A stretch of DNA of 64,000 bases from Lactobacillus melliventris (GCF_013346935.1 NZ_JAAEEB010000002.1:1-64000), one strand, 5' to 3'; shown: positions 37,409 through 46,060, counted from the stretch's first letter. Program-made: numbers and translations. The notes: generated by a model not told the origin, from the sequence alone.

Positions 37409-39389
37409 TTATATATTAGCTAAATTCTTTTTCTTGGGTGCATCCTTAGGACTATCAGCGTCGTTTTCCTTATAACCAAAGAAGTAGGTCAAAGCAAATG
37501 CAGCAACAATAGTCACAATGGAAGCGATCCAGAAGTTCAACAAGTTGTTTGGATTGCCTTGTCCGGCCTTAGGAACAAAGGATGGAAAGCCAATCAGGCT
37601 GCCAGTAAAGCCATACATATCAACTTTAAGCAGACCGTTGACCAGACCACCAATGGCAGCACCGAGGCTGGAAGTCATAAATACACGACCATACTTTAAG
37701 TTAACACCGTACATTGCCGGTTCAGTAATACCAACAGCCGCGGAAATAGCAGCACTTAAAGATAAGCCCTTTAGGTCAGGATTGTGCTTAGTCTTAAACC
37801 AGACGGCAAGTGCGCCGGCACCTTGGGCAATCATCGTTACTGAAACGATACCGTTTAAGATACTATGTCCCGTAGCAGCAATATCATTCGCAATAATTGG
37901 CACTACTGCCCAGTGCAGTCCGAAGATAACCAGTATCTGGTAAAGACCACCGATGATTAAACCAGAAAGTGCAGTGTTGACTGTCAGTAACCATTGCAAT
38001 ACTTTGGCAATTCCCGTAGAAATAAATGAAATTACAGGACCCACAATAATTAAGACCGTCATCCCTACTAAGAAAATCTCAACTAAAGGAGTAAAAATTT
38101 GTCTTAATGTGACTGGCATCCACTTCTTAATCCACGGTTCAATCTTAGCAGCCATCCAAGCCGCAAAAATCATTGGGAAAATCGAATAAGTATATTGCGG
38201 AATATGAATTGGAATACCGAAGAAGTTGGCGTTAATACCAACGCCAGCTAAGTAGTAACTAAATTTACCGCTGGCATAAATTTTTACTAAATCAGGATAA
38301 ATCAGAAAGCCGCCGATAATAGAGACAACTACCGGGTTAGAACCTAATCTTTGAGCAGCAGTAAAGCCAACGATTAAAGGCAGGAAGTAAAACGACGCAT
38401 CCCCCATCGCATTGATAATAGTGTAAGTTGGAGAAGCCGTAGACATGTGGCAAAAGTTAGTTAAAATGTTAAGAATACCTTTTAACATACCACTGGCAGC
38501 CAGCAAACCAATCACAGGCATCATAGAGCCGGTAATTACGCCTATTAACTGGAAGAAGCCATTTTTAATCTTGCCACCAAGAGATTGGTTAGCCTCTGGA
38601 GCCGGAGTTGCAGGTGCAGGCTCACCTTGTCCAGCATATTCAGGCCCAAGTAGTTTAATTAGCTCGTCGTAAACATCTTCTACAGTTTGCCCAATTACTA
38701 TCTGATATTGGTTATTAGCACGAGTGACATCTATTACTCCTTTAATGTTGTTAACTTCATCATCATTCGGAATGCTATCATCGTTTAAAGTAAACCGCAA
38801 ACGAGTAAAACAGTGCATAACGTTTTTAACATTATCGGCGCCGCCAACAGCCTGAACAATTTCACGCGCTGTAGTTTGATATTTATTTTCATTTTTATTA
38901 GCTGCAGCTGGTACTGCTTTAGCCTGTTTTAATGTAATAGTAGCAGCTGATTCGCCAGCAGCTTTAGTGCCAAGGGAAAGGTCAATACCAGCTAGAACAT
39001 CTTGAGTATTAGTAATTGCCAAGATGACGGTATTATCTTTTTGAGCATCTTTAATTGCTTGCAGATCCATTGTCCCCAATTGCTGTCCTGCTTTTACCTC
39101 AGAGTTTGCTGCTACTTGCAAATCAAATGGTTTGCCGTCAAGTTCGACAGTATCTATGCCCAAGTGAAGCATAACTTCCACACCGTCTGCAGTCTGCAGG
39201 CCAAGTGCGTGCTTAGTTTTAGCCACCATTATCACTTTACCTGTTACAGGCGAGACAATCTTCCCAGAGCTAGGTTTAACGGCAAAACCTTCACCTAGCT
39301 TCTTCTGAGAAAAAAACCGGATCATTAACATCCTCGAGGTTAATGACCTCACCGGCAACAGGTGCCAGTATTTTTATCGTATTACTCAT
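37409..39389 (-). CDS. treB: Trehalose PTS enzyme IIA-IIB-IIC, frameshifted near the N-terminus
   Basis: Intended start ATG 39389 (GGAGGCG RBS five bases upstream), giving MSNTIKILAPVAGEV...NDPV; the frame breaks at a run of seven T (minus strand; 39310-39316) and hits a stop after 32 codons. Dropping one T restores DPVFSQKKLGEGF, the expected IIA sequence, so this is a one-base insertion. The remaining frame is intact to 37409: IIA (active His in VMLHLGIDTVEL, TKHALGLQ), IIB (Cys in KNVMHCFTRLRF), then a ten-helix IIC. Divergent treR-treC identify trehalose as substrate. It may be a pseudogene, a sequencing error, phase-variable slippage, or translated from an internal start. Confidence 0.85.
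39310..39316 (-). other. Homopolymer frameshift site in treB
   Basis: Seven A on the plus strand (seven T in the gene). Six would keep the IIA frame. Strand slippage or a base-calling error here decides whether treB is intact. Confidence 0.85.
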
Positions 39390-39435
39390 AATTACGCCTC
39401 CATGAAACAACCATATAGCAGGTCGTCATATATAT

Positions 39436-39449
39436 TGATAACGCTTTCC
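39436..39449. promoter_or_regulatory. cre-like site at treB
   Basis: TGATAACGCTTTCC, 13 of 14 positions of the cre consensus, just downstream of the treB -10. Confidence 0.7.
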
Positions 39450-39454
39450 TTAAG

Positions 39455-39483
39455 ATTATAGTTCTTGTATAGACAGGTGTCAA
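39455..39483 (-). promoter_or_regulatory. treB promoter with TreR operator in the spacer
   Basis: Consensus promoter on the minus strand: TTGACA (39483-39478), 17 bp, TATAAT (39460-39455). The spacer contains CTTGTATAGACAGG (plus strand, 39464-39477), a dyad resembling TreR operators. The half-site TAGACAGG recurs at 39536-39543 in CCAGACTAGACAGG, ahead of treR. Confidence 0.8.
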
Positions 39484-39529
39484 CAAATTGCTTATTATAT
39501 TGTTGTAATAAATAATTTTGTATTATTTT

Positions 39530-39570
39530 CCAGACTAGACAGGTTAAAAATTAACATAAGGTGGTATGAT
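39530..39570 (+). promoter_or_regulatory. treR-treC promoter and second TreR-type operator
   Basis: CCAGACTAGACAGG at 39530-39543 matches the treB operator in one half, followed by an extended -10 (TGG then TATGAT, 39562-39570). Confidence 0.6.
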
Positions 39571-39596
39571 TAGTGTTAAAAGGTGGATAACAAATA

Positions 39597-40328
39597 ATGA
39601 GAGCTAAATATTTACAAATTGCGGCAGATTTAACGAATAAAATTAGGCATGAGCAGTATGTTGCCGGTGATTTCTTGCCAAGTGAACCAGCACTATCAGA
39701 GCTATATAATGTTTCACGTGAAACCATCAGAAAATCTTTAAATGAACTCTTAGATGCTGGCCTAATTCAAAAAATAAAAGGTAAAGGTTCAGTAGTTATT
39801 AATGCCGCGCGCATTGCCTTCCCAATTTCTAATATTGAATCCTTTGATGAACTTAATAAACAAAAGCAAATGCATGCTACGACCAAAATATTGGAATTAA
39901 AAGACACGCAGGTGCCTTTGACTATTATTAAGCATTTATCTTTAACAGAAACTGCTGCAACTTATGTGTCCCGTTTACGATTAATCAATGATGAACCAAT
40001 TGTGGTTGATGAAGATTATATTTTAAAAAAATATGTACCTAAAATTTCCGCTAAGCAAGCTCAAAGTTCGTTATATCAGTATTTTGAAGATGATTTAGGA
40101 CTTGAAATTGATTATGCCACTAAAACTATTACCGTAGAACCAGCCAGTCAAAACGTAATGAAGCAGTTGCAGCTTACCGATACCAACTTGGTTGTAGTAG
40201 TGCGCAGTTTAACCTATTTAAAAGATACATCTTTTTTTCAATATACTATTTCCCAACACCGGCCCGACAAATTTAAATTTGTAGACTTTGCACATAGAAA
40301 AGCACAAAATGGAGGACTTATATTATGA
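39597..40328 (+). CDS. treR: Trehalose operon repressor, GntR family
   Basis: 243 residues. N-terminal winged helix (YLQIAADLTNKIRHEQY, LPSEPALSELYNVSRETIRKSL) and UTRA domain ending ISQHRPDKFKFVDFAHRK, a TreR hallmark. It senses trehalose 6-phosphate in relatives. Overlaps treC by four bases, so the two are translationally coupled; divergent from treB with shared operators. Confidence 0.93.
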   Translation: MRAKYLQIAADLTNKIRHEQYVAGDFLPSEPALSELYNVSRETIRKSLNELLDAGLIQKIKGKGSVVINAARIAFPISNIESFDELNKQKQMHATTKILELKDTQVPLTIIKHLSLTETAATYVSRLRLINDEPIVVDEDYILKKYVPKISAKQAQSSLYQYFEDDLGLEIDYATKTITVEPASQNVMKQLQLTDTNLVVVVRSLTYLKDTSFFQYTISQHRPDKFKFVDFAHRKAQNGGLIL

Positions 40329-41977
40329 GTTTAGCTGACAAAGTGATTTACCAAATATATCCCAAATCATTTTATGACAGCAATGGTGACGGGATCGGTG
40401 ACTTAAGGGGGATTATCCAAAAAATTCCTTACTTAAAGAAATTAAATATTGACATGATTTGGTTTAATCCTTTTTTTGTATCTCCTCAGAATGATAATGG
40501 CTATGATATTGCCGATTATTATAGTATTGATCCACTATTTGGTACAATGGCTGACTTTGAAGAACTAGTCACAAAGCTTGGGCAAAATCATATTGGTGTG
40601 ATGCTCGATATGGTGTTAAATCACTGCTCCACTGATCATATTTGGTTTAAAAAAGCCTTAGCCGGAGACGAATATTATCAGAAGTTTTTCTACATTAGAA
40701 ATCCTAAAGCAGATGGCAGTATGCCCAACAATTGGACATCTAAATTTGGTGGCTCAGCCTGGGCACCTTTTGGTAATAGTGGTAAATATTATCTTCATTT
40801 ATACGACAAAACTCAAGCTGATTTGGACTGGCACAATCCTGCAGTTAGAAAAGAACTGTTTAAGGTAGTTAACTTTTGGCGCGACAAAGGGGTTAAAGGC
40901 TTTCGCTTTGATGTAATTAATGTTATTGGCAAAGATGAAAAACTTACTGACGCGCCCCAGAACACCGCCAGTAAGTTAATGTATACTGATCAACCTATAG
41001 TCCATCAATATCTAAAAGAATTAAATCAAAAAACTTTTGGTCAGCAGCCAGATGCAATTACTGTCGGGGAAATGTCATCGACGACTATTGCTAATTCTGT
41101 TGCTTACACTAGAAAAGATAATCATGAACTGTCAATGGTTTTCACTTTTCATCATCTAAAAGTTGATTACAAAGATGGCCAGAAATGGACCAGGATACCT
41201 TTTGACTTTTCCGCTTTAAAAAATGCTCTTAACGAGTGGCAGATTGGCATGAGTCAAGGTGGCGGCTGGAATGCTCTCTTTTGGAACAATCATGATCAGC
41301 CTTGGGCGCTGAGCCGTTTTGGTGATCCTATTAATTTTCGTGAAAAATCTGCAGAAATGCTGGCTACCGTAATGCATTTATTACGTGGAACACCTTATAT
41401 TTATCAAGGCGAAGAAATTGGCATGATCAATCCTAATTACCAGACAATCACTGACTATGTGGATGTAGAAACGCTTAACGCTTATGACGAGCTTAAACAA
41501 GAAGGCTTAAGTGACGCCCAAGCTCTGGCAATTATTCAGGCTAAGTCGCGCGATAACAGCAGAACCCCAATGCACTGGGATAACACTGTTAATGCCGGTT
41601 TTACCACAGGAACTCCTTGGCTTAGGCCTAAAGATCAAGATAAAATTAATGTTGCAGCTGAATTGGACCATGGTGAGATTTTCCCTTATTATCAAAAACT
41701 GATTTACTTGAGAAAACATTATCCCATTATCGCCAAGGGAAGTTATGAACCGATTGACTTGGATCACCCACAAGTTTTTGCTTATTGCAGACTTTATCAC
41801 GGGCAAACCTTACTGGTAATTAATAACTTTTATGGTAAAAAAATTACTTATAGCTTGCCTAACGCTTATCAAGAACGACAAGCACAAACATTGATTAGCA
41901 ATTATCATAAAAATTTACAGAAGGTACCAAAAACTTTAGCTTTGCATCCCTATGAATCACTAGCTTTGTTAATATAG
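40325..41977 (+). CDS. treC: Trehalose-6-phosphate hydrolase (GH13)
   Basis: 550 residues. GH13 motifs in order: VIYQIYPKSF, DMVLNHCSTDHIWF, nucleophile Asp in GFRFDVINVIG, acid/base Glu in ITVGEMSS, and NNHDQPWALSRFGD. Splits trehalose 6-phosphate from the PTS into glucose and glucose 6-phosphate. RBS GGAGGA. Confidence 0.95.
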   Translation: MSLADKVIYQIYPKSFYDSNGDGIGDLRGIIQKIPYLKKLNIDMIWFNPFFVSPQNDNGYDIADYYSIDPLFGTMADFEELVTKLGQNHIGVMLDMVLNHCSTDHIWFKKALAGDEYYQKFFYIRNPKADGSMPNNWTSKFGGSAWAPFGNSGKYYLHLYDKTQADLDWHNPAVRKELFKVVNFWRDKGVKGFRFDVINVIGKDEKLTDAPQNTASKLMYTDQPIVHQYLKELNQKTFGQQPDAITVGEMSSTTIANSVAYTRKDNHELSMVFTFHHLKVDYKDGQKWTRIPFDFSALKNALNEWQIGMSQGGGWNALFWNNHDQPWALSRFGDPINFREKSAEMLATVMHLLRGTPYIYQGEEIGMINPNYQTITDYVDVETLNAYDELKQEGLSDAQALAIIQAKSRDNSRTPMHWDNTVNAGFTTGTPWLRPKDQDKINVAAELDHGEIFPYYQKLIYLRKHYPIIAKGSYEPIDLDHPQVFAYCRLYHGQTLLVINNFYGKKITYSLPNAYQERQAQTLISNYHKNLQKVPKTLALHPYESLALLI

Positions 41978-41988
41978 ATTAACGCAAA

Positions 41989-42024
41989 AATACCTCCAAA
42001 TTTGTCCTAAATTTGGAGGTATTA
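41989..42024. terminator. Bidirectional terminator between treC and the EIIA-Glc gene
   Basis: AATACCTCCAAATTT, five-base loop, AAATTTGGAGGTATT. The T-run is best on the minus strand (GGTATTTTTGCG). Confidence 0.88.
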
Positions 42025-42063
42025 TCTTTGAAAATCGAATCTATTTTTGTTTATCAAAAATAC

Positions 42064-42555
42064 CTAGCCGATAAGTAAATCATTAGCTTTAACTTCTGCA
42101 CCGTCGTCCTGGTTCAGTTTGATTTCTTTTTCATATCCACTAGTGAACACAACAATGACAGTAGGGTCTAATTTGTTATCAGTTACAACATTCTTATCAA
42201 ATACTTCTAATTTTTGACCTTGAGTTACCTCGTCATCTTGGTTTACCATCACTTCAAAGCCTTCTCCTTTTAAGTTCACAGTATCAATCCCAATATGAAT
42301 AAGAATTTCGACACCTTGTGCAGTTTTAATACCTACGGCATGCTTTGTCTTGGGAAGAGCCTCAATTTTACCTGCTACTGGTGCATAAACGGTTACTTTA
42401 TCCTCATCTGGAATAATGGCAAAACCATCTCCCAGCATTTTTTGTGCAAAAGCCGGGTCATTTACTTTTTCAATCTTTTCAAGTTTGCCACTAATTGGTG
42501 CAGTGACCGTAAAGTCTTCCTGCTTCTCTTGTTTCTTACCAAACCACTTAAACAT
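42064..42555 (-). CDS. Stand-alone glucose-type PTS IIA protein
   Basis: 163 residues, soluble. KVNDPAFAQKMLGDGFAI, partner His in KTKHAVGIKT and phospho-His in EILIHIGIDTVNL. Same fold as the IIA domain of treB and intact exactly where treB is broken, so it could supply phosphate to TreB. In other Firmicutes free EIIA-Glc proteins feed several IIBC permeases. Single gene, convergent with treC. Confidence 0.93.
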   Translation of the reverse strand: MFKWFGKKQEKQEDFTVTAPISGKLEKIEKVNDPAFAQKMLGDGFAIIPDEDKVTVYAPVAGKIEALPKTKHAVGIKTAQGVEILIHIGIDTVNLKGEGFEVMVNQDDEVTQGQKLEVFDKNVVTDNKLDPTVIVVFTSGYEKEIKLNQDDGAEVKANDLLIG

Positions 42556-42828
42556 TCTTCTGACCTTCTACTTTCATTAATCTTAAGTAATTAATTTCAT
42601 GTTTTATTACAATTTTAGCTTTCTAACTATTAACAAATATATACTTTTTAACAAGAAAAACTAGTAACGAAAAAACATTTTCTTGTTTTTTAAGAAAATC
42701 ACTCCAAAAGTGCTTTTTCCGTTAACTCTCGATATAGCAGCTCGTTCATATCTAACTCACAAAAAAATCCAATACGTAACAGTAAAAACACTTCTCTCTA
42801 ATCTCATCTTTAACAAGAGAATTCTGTA
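42556..42828. other. Intergenic region with terminator and possible ORF relic
   Basis: The minus-strand hairpin TTCTC...GAGAA at 42785-42822 with a following T-run ends the LysR gene. Immediately beyond, 42699-42791 on the minus strand is an open frame of 30 codons from GTG (contains MNELLYRELTEKALLE) with no RBS, perhaps a gene relic. Nothing else recognised. Confidence 0.4.
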
Positions 42829-43722
42829 CTATTCAAAATCAAAATTAAAATCTTGAATAAACTTGATAAATTGATAGACAATTCTTTTCGCATTATTTTT
42901 CTGTGTAATGGCTACTAAATCAACTTGCGGTTCCCAGTCAAGGGGAACATAGGCTAAGCTGCTGTCAAGTTCAGGATAAATACAGTAAAGACCTAATCCC
43001 AGACCTTGATTTGCCTTAAGCAAAACATTTAAAGAAGATATTTCAGCGGCATAAGTAATATTTAAATCTCTATTCAGATGAATAATCTTATTTTGTAAAT
43101 TAATGATATCTGTCGCTGCCCATCTGTTATCTAAAAACAGTAATTTTTCACTCTGAAAATCCGTCAATTTAATTATACTTTTTTTACTCAAAGGGTTATT
43201 TCGAGGAACAATTACTTTGAACAGCTCTGTTTCAATTGGATAGACCTTAATATTATTTAAATCTTCAGCTTCCAATCCAGTTGTCAGCATAACATCCAAA
43301 TTGTTAGACACCAATTGCTGCTTTAGCTCGTTACGATTCAAGTTTACCAGTACAAATTTCACTTGAGGAAACTTTTTTTGAAATTGACTTAGCCAAAGGG
43401 GAATATATTTATCATTAAAAGGATTATATGAATAGCCAAAATTTATTTGCAATCTTTCTTTTTTATCTTTTTCCTGAATCTCCTGTACTGCAGAATTATA
43501 GTTATTAATTAATGGCCTGATTTTTTGATAAAAAACTTCACCACTTTTCGTTACATTAACATAGCGCTTGTTACGATTAAACAACTTAACGCCAATTTCA
43601 TCCTCGATAGCATTAATATCATGTGTGACAGTTGGCTGGGTTACATGAATTGCCTTAGCAGTTTTGGTAAAATTTTTTGTTTCAACTAAATTAACAAAAG
43701 TAACAAGTTTTTTTATATCCAT
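42829..43722 (-). CDS. LysR-family transcriptional regulator
   Basis: 297 residues. HTH region LVTFVNLVETKNFTKTAKAIHVTQPTVTHDINAIE, then the periplasmic-binding-like effector domain. Divergent from the PAS-domain gene 117 bp away, the classic LysR arrangement, so that gene is the likely target. Confidence 0.92.
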   Translation of the reverse strand: MDIKKLVTFVNLVETKNFTKTAKAIHVTQPTVTHDINAIEDEIGVKLFNRNKRYVNVTKSGEVFYQKIRPLINNYNSAVQEIQEKDKKERLQINFGYSYNPFNDKYIPLWLSQFQKKFPQVKFVLVNLNRNELKQQLVSNNLDVMLTTGLEAEDLNNIKVYPIETELFKVIVPRNNPLSKKSIIKLTDFQSEKLLFLDNRWAATDIINLQNKIIHLNRDLNITYAAEISSLNVLLKANQGLGLGLYCIYPELDSSLAYVPLDWEPQVDLVAITQKNNAKRIVYQFIKFIQDFNFDFE

Positions 43723-43774
43723 ATCTTTTTCCTTATAAGTTATTTCTATTATTAATAACTGATATTAATTTCAC

Positions 43775-43822
43775 TTATAATTATAAATAAAATATACTAT
43801 TTTTGTAAACGGTTTATATAAT
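43775..43822 (+). promoter_or_regulatory. PAS-gene promoter with dyad and cre-like site
   Basis: TATAAT at 43817-43822 without a good -35, as expected for an activator-dependent promoter. A 12-bp palindrome TTATAATTATAA (43775-43786) lies upstream, and TGTAAACGGTTTAT (43804-43817; 12 of 14 cre positions) overlaps the -10. Confidence 0.5.
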
Positions 43823-43838
43823 AAATAAGGAGATTAAA

Positions 43839-44381
43839 ATGGTTAAACATACAGAAGAGGCTACTAGTACATGGATTACCGAGACAGCTAAAAAAGTTAA
43901 TGCTGCTAAGGGCTCAGATTATGTAGAATTAGATCAAGGACTATTAACAGTTGACCAAATCGACGCATTGCTCAACTGTCTGCCACTCGAGTTAATTACT
44001 ATTGATAAAGACGATCGTTATGTCTATTGCAATAATGAAATTCCTAAGAAAATGTTACTTTCACCTCGGTGGCCTGAAAAACTTGGCCAAACTTTATCTG
44101 AAGTTCACAAAAAGACTTCAATGCCTCATGTTCAAGAAATAATGGATTACGCCAAAACTGGCAAAACCTATAAACTTATTAAACCAAGTGATAACGAATA
44201 TATGGTTGCCTCCTTTAAGAACATGACTGACAAGAATGACCAATATGCTGGAGTCACAGAATGGATTGTTGATTTATTGCCAATCATTAACTGGTACCTA
44301 AAACAAACGGGGCAGAAACTGGTTCCTGACGAAACTAAAAAGGCAACCGATGTAGATTCCGGTGCCTCAATGCAGTCATAA
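43839..44381 (+). CDS. Stand-alone PAS-domain protein
   Basis: 180 residues with one PAS domain (about 45-155): LELITIDKDDRYVYCNNEIP, a SEVHKKTSMPHVQEIMDYAKTG stretch and final strands YMVASFKNM and EWIVDLLPI. There is no kinase, GGDEF or HTH output domain, so it is probably a ligand- or redox-sensing partner. RBS AAGGAG. The conserved His-rich SEVHKKTSMPHV resembles DUF438-linked PAS proteins, in which haem or FMN binding has been suggested; the cofactor here is unknown. Confidence 0.8.
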   Translation: MVKHTEEATSTWITETAKKVNAAKGSDYVELDQGLLTVDQIDALLNCLPLELITIDKDDRYVYCNNEIPKKMLLSPRWPEKLGQTLSEVHKKTSMPHVQEIMDYAKTGKTYKLIKPSDNEYMVASFKNMTDKNDQYAGVTEWIVDLLPIINWYLKQTGQKLVPDETKKATDVDSGASMQS

Positions 44382-44410
44382 ATAAAATTAGTATGTTTAT
44401 TAAATTCTAG

Positions 44411-44455
44411 CTGAGAACTAACTTCCGATATTCTATCAGAGTTAGTCCTTTTTAG
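44411..44455 (+). terminator. Terminator of the PAS gene (same hairpin family as 28862)
   Basis: AACTAACTTCCGATA / TATCAGAGTTAGT followed by CCTTTTTAG. Stem and left flank closely match the hairpin at 28862-28905. Confidence 0.85.
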
Positions 44456-44542
44456 TTTGACCCTAGTTTTTTCATTGTAGTAGTCAAAGTATTACGATTC
44501 ACTTAGATTCTTAAGCCATAAAAGTTAATGCTTTTTCTCTGT

Positions 44543-44548
44543 TATAAT
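44543..44548 (+). promoter_or_regulatory. Toxin mRNA -10 box
   Basis: TATAAT, start expected near 44555. Leader then has CCTATC/GATAGG stem (44566-44584) immediately before the RBS GGAGGTGA, as in Fst-type toxin mRNAs where a 5' stem-loop limits translation. Confidence 0.6.
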
Positions 44549-44587
44549 AAAGCTGGAGGCAACAGCCTATCTGATATGGATAGGAGG

Positions 44588-44629
44588 TGATTCCAATGGA
44601 AATAGCAAAATTATTTATACAATTTTTTC
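44588..44629 (+). repeat. Direct repeat, toxin copy (par-type DR)
   Basis: Pairs with 44768-44810 in the same orientation: both contain TGAYTCCARTGGAA and CTATTTATAC / TTATTTATAC at matching spacing. This copy spans the toxin RBS end, start codon and first codons; the other lies in the antitoxin RNA gene, so the two RNAs are complementary in trans. Confidence 0.8.
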
Positions 44630-44703
44630 TTGATTTGCTTAGAGAACTAACAGTTTTCTTAGTTAAAAAACGCTGGCTAAACGACAAGAAGAAAAAGAAG
44701 TAG
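44596..44703 (+). CDS. Fst/Ldr-like type I toxin peptide
   Basis: 35 residues, too short for usual ORF calling. RBS GGAGGTGA, five bases from ATG. Single hydrophobic helix (LFIQFFLDLL...LTVFLV) followed by KKRWLNDKKKKK; the WLN plus charged tail matches the Fst/Ldr toxin pattern. Such peptides insert in the membrane and stop growth unless an antisense RNA blocks translation. Leader stem, direct repeats and a convergent RNA gene with shared terminator reproduce the par module layout. Confidence 0.75.
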   Translation: MEIAKLFIQFFLDLLRELTVFLVKKRWLNDKKKKK

Positions 44704-44732
44704 GTTGCCTTCCTTCTTTTATAATTAGCACG

Positions 44733-44800
44733 CAAAAAAGCTCTATTGTTGGGATAGAGCTTTTTGTGTGACTCCAGTGGAATCGCTAAACTATTTATAC
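44733..44800 (-). ncRNA. Type I antitoxin RNA (RNA II-like)
   Basis: Predicted ~68-nt transcript from an extended -10 on the minus strand (TGC then TAGAAT, 44815-44807) to the shared hairpin at 44734-44765. It includes the complement of the direct repeat at 44768-44800, so it can pair with the toxin mRNA start region. Length and layout match pAD1 par RNA II. Confidence 0.65.
44734..44765. terminator. Shared bidirectional terminator of toxin mRNA and antitoxin RNA
   Basis: AAAAAAGCTCTAT, loop TGTTGGG, ATAGAGCTTTTT. Symmetric A/T tails allow termination on both strands. Confidence 0.9.
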
Positions 44801-44810
44801 ACTTATATTC
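44768..44810 (+). repeat. Direct repeat, antitoxin copy
   Basis: Second copy of the repeat at 44588-44629 (TGACTCCAGTGGAA, CTATTTATAC), downstream of the shared terminator. Confidence 0.8.
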
Positions 44811-44815
44811 TAGCA

Positions 44816-45065
44816 TAAAATTATTGCAAAAAGAAAACAAAAGTAACGAAAAGCTAACAAAAGTGCCTAAAAAGAGAATTACCAAATTTTAAAGTAATGG
44901 TTCTTAATCAGCAACTTTATTAAGATATTTTTGGCTTTATTTAGCTAAAAGCATAAGAGCAGCTTCACGGCTAGACATATTATTAAATTCGCATGATGCC
45001 TGACAGCATCATCATTTTATGCCGTAATCATTTCCTCATTTCTGCGAGGATAATTAGCAGATAAA
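44816..45065. other. Non-coding stretch between the toxin-antitoxin locus and the NMO gene
   Basis: A small hairpin ATGATGC / GCATCAT with loop CTGACA at 44993-45012 may end the NMO transcript, although the T-run is weak. No gene seen. The open minus-strand frame at 44511-44885 is antisense to the toxin module and is not a gene. Confidence 0.4.
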
Positions 45066-46031
45066 TTATAATTCTACATTTTGCAATGATTGCAGAACGT
45101 TTTCAGTATCTTGTAACACATCCGCAATAATCTGTTTAACAGACTTTGTTTCTTTAATTAGGCTCAAATCTTGACCAACCATAATTGCGCCATTTTGCGT
45201 ATCACCTTGATACATGCCCATTTTAATAGTTTTAGCATCAAGACCAGCTTCTTTTTGAGCTGCTTCAGCCTTCAGATGAGTAGCTTCTAAGTCTTTGATC
45301 TGATCAGAAAGGTTATTGGCAATCATTCTAAAAGGCGCGTCATTAGCATAAGAAACTTCGGTAGTAGCCATATCTCCTGCAGCAATAATTGCTTGTTTTG
45401 CTTTATCACTAATCGGTAACTCATCTGCTATTAAAAAAGCAGTGCCCATTTCTATCCCTTCGGCTCCCAAAGCAAATGCTGCAGCACCACTGTGGCCATC
45501 TACAATACCACCAGCAGCTACTACAGGAATATTAATTGCCGCTGCCACTTGTGGCACTAAAGCCATTGTGGACTCAAAAGAGACATGACCGCCTCCTTCC
45601 CAGCCTTTGACGACTACCAAATCAGCTCCCGCTTTTTCTGCAGTGACCGCATCGGCCAAATAACTGGCCTTGACAATTATTTTCATGCCCAGTTTATGCC
45701 AGCGGGGAAAATATTTTTGGCACAAAGCACCATTAAGCCGCATAGCATCGGCGTAAACTACTGGTGGCTTAGTTGCTGTCAATACTTCATCTGCTTGCTG
45801 AACAATTCCCTCTTGCATGATTGCGTTAACGGCAAACGGTTTTTCAGTCAATTTTTTAGTCTGGTTAATTTCTGCAATGCTGGCGTCTTTAGGCATATAA
45901 CCTAAGCCCAATACGCCCAAACCACCAGCATTTGAGACCGCAGACACTAAAGGAGAAAGTGAAGTAAACGCCATTGCACCCTGAATTACTGGCTTTTCAA
46001 TTCCTAATACTTCTTTTACTCTATTCACCAT
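45066..46031 (-). CDS. Nitronate monooxygenase / FabK-like FMN oxidoreductase
   Basis: 321 residues. FMN-barrel motifs: PVIQGAMAFTSLSPLVSAVSNAGGLGVLG, VVKGWEGGGHVSFEST with the active-site His, PVVAAGGIVDG and GTAFLIADE. The family oxidises alkyl nitronates; close relatives (FabK) are enoyl-ACP reductases, and the two are hard to tell apart by sequence. No fatty-acid genes are adjacent, so a detoxification role is favoured. RBS GGAGG. Divergent from a TetR gene, which is probably its repressor. Confidence 0.88.
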   Translation of the reverse strand: MVNRVKEVLGIEKPVIQGAMAFTSLSPLVSAVSNAGGLGVLGLGYMPKDASIAEINQTKKLTEKPFAVNAIMQEGIVQQADEVLTATKPPVVYADAMRLNGALCQKYFPRWHKLGMKIIVKASYLADAVTAEKAGADLVVVKGWEGGGHVSFESTMALVPQVAAAINIPVVAAGGIVDGHSGAAAFALGAEGIEMGTAFLIADELPISDKAKQAIIAAGDMATTEVSYANDAPFRMIANNLSDQIKDLEATHLKAEAAQKEAGLDAKTIKMGMYQGDTQNGAIMVGQDLSLIKETKSVKQIIADVLQDTENVLQSLQNVEL

Positions 46032-46060
46032 TTAGTTTTTACCTCCATCATTTATAAATT

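Noticed and set aside
39290-39389. Programmed frameshift in treB
   Set aside because: No conserved slippery context or stimulator is visible and relatives need no shift; error or mutation is simpler.
44511-44885. 124-codon minus-strand frame
   Set aside because: It overlaps the toxin-antitoxin module in antisense, has low-complexity sequence and no RBS; the direct repeats and promoters explain the region better.
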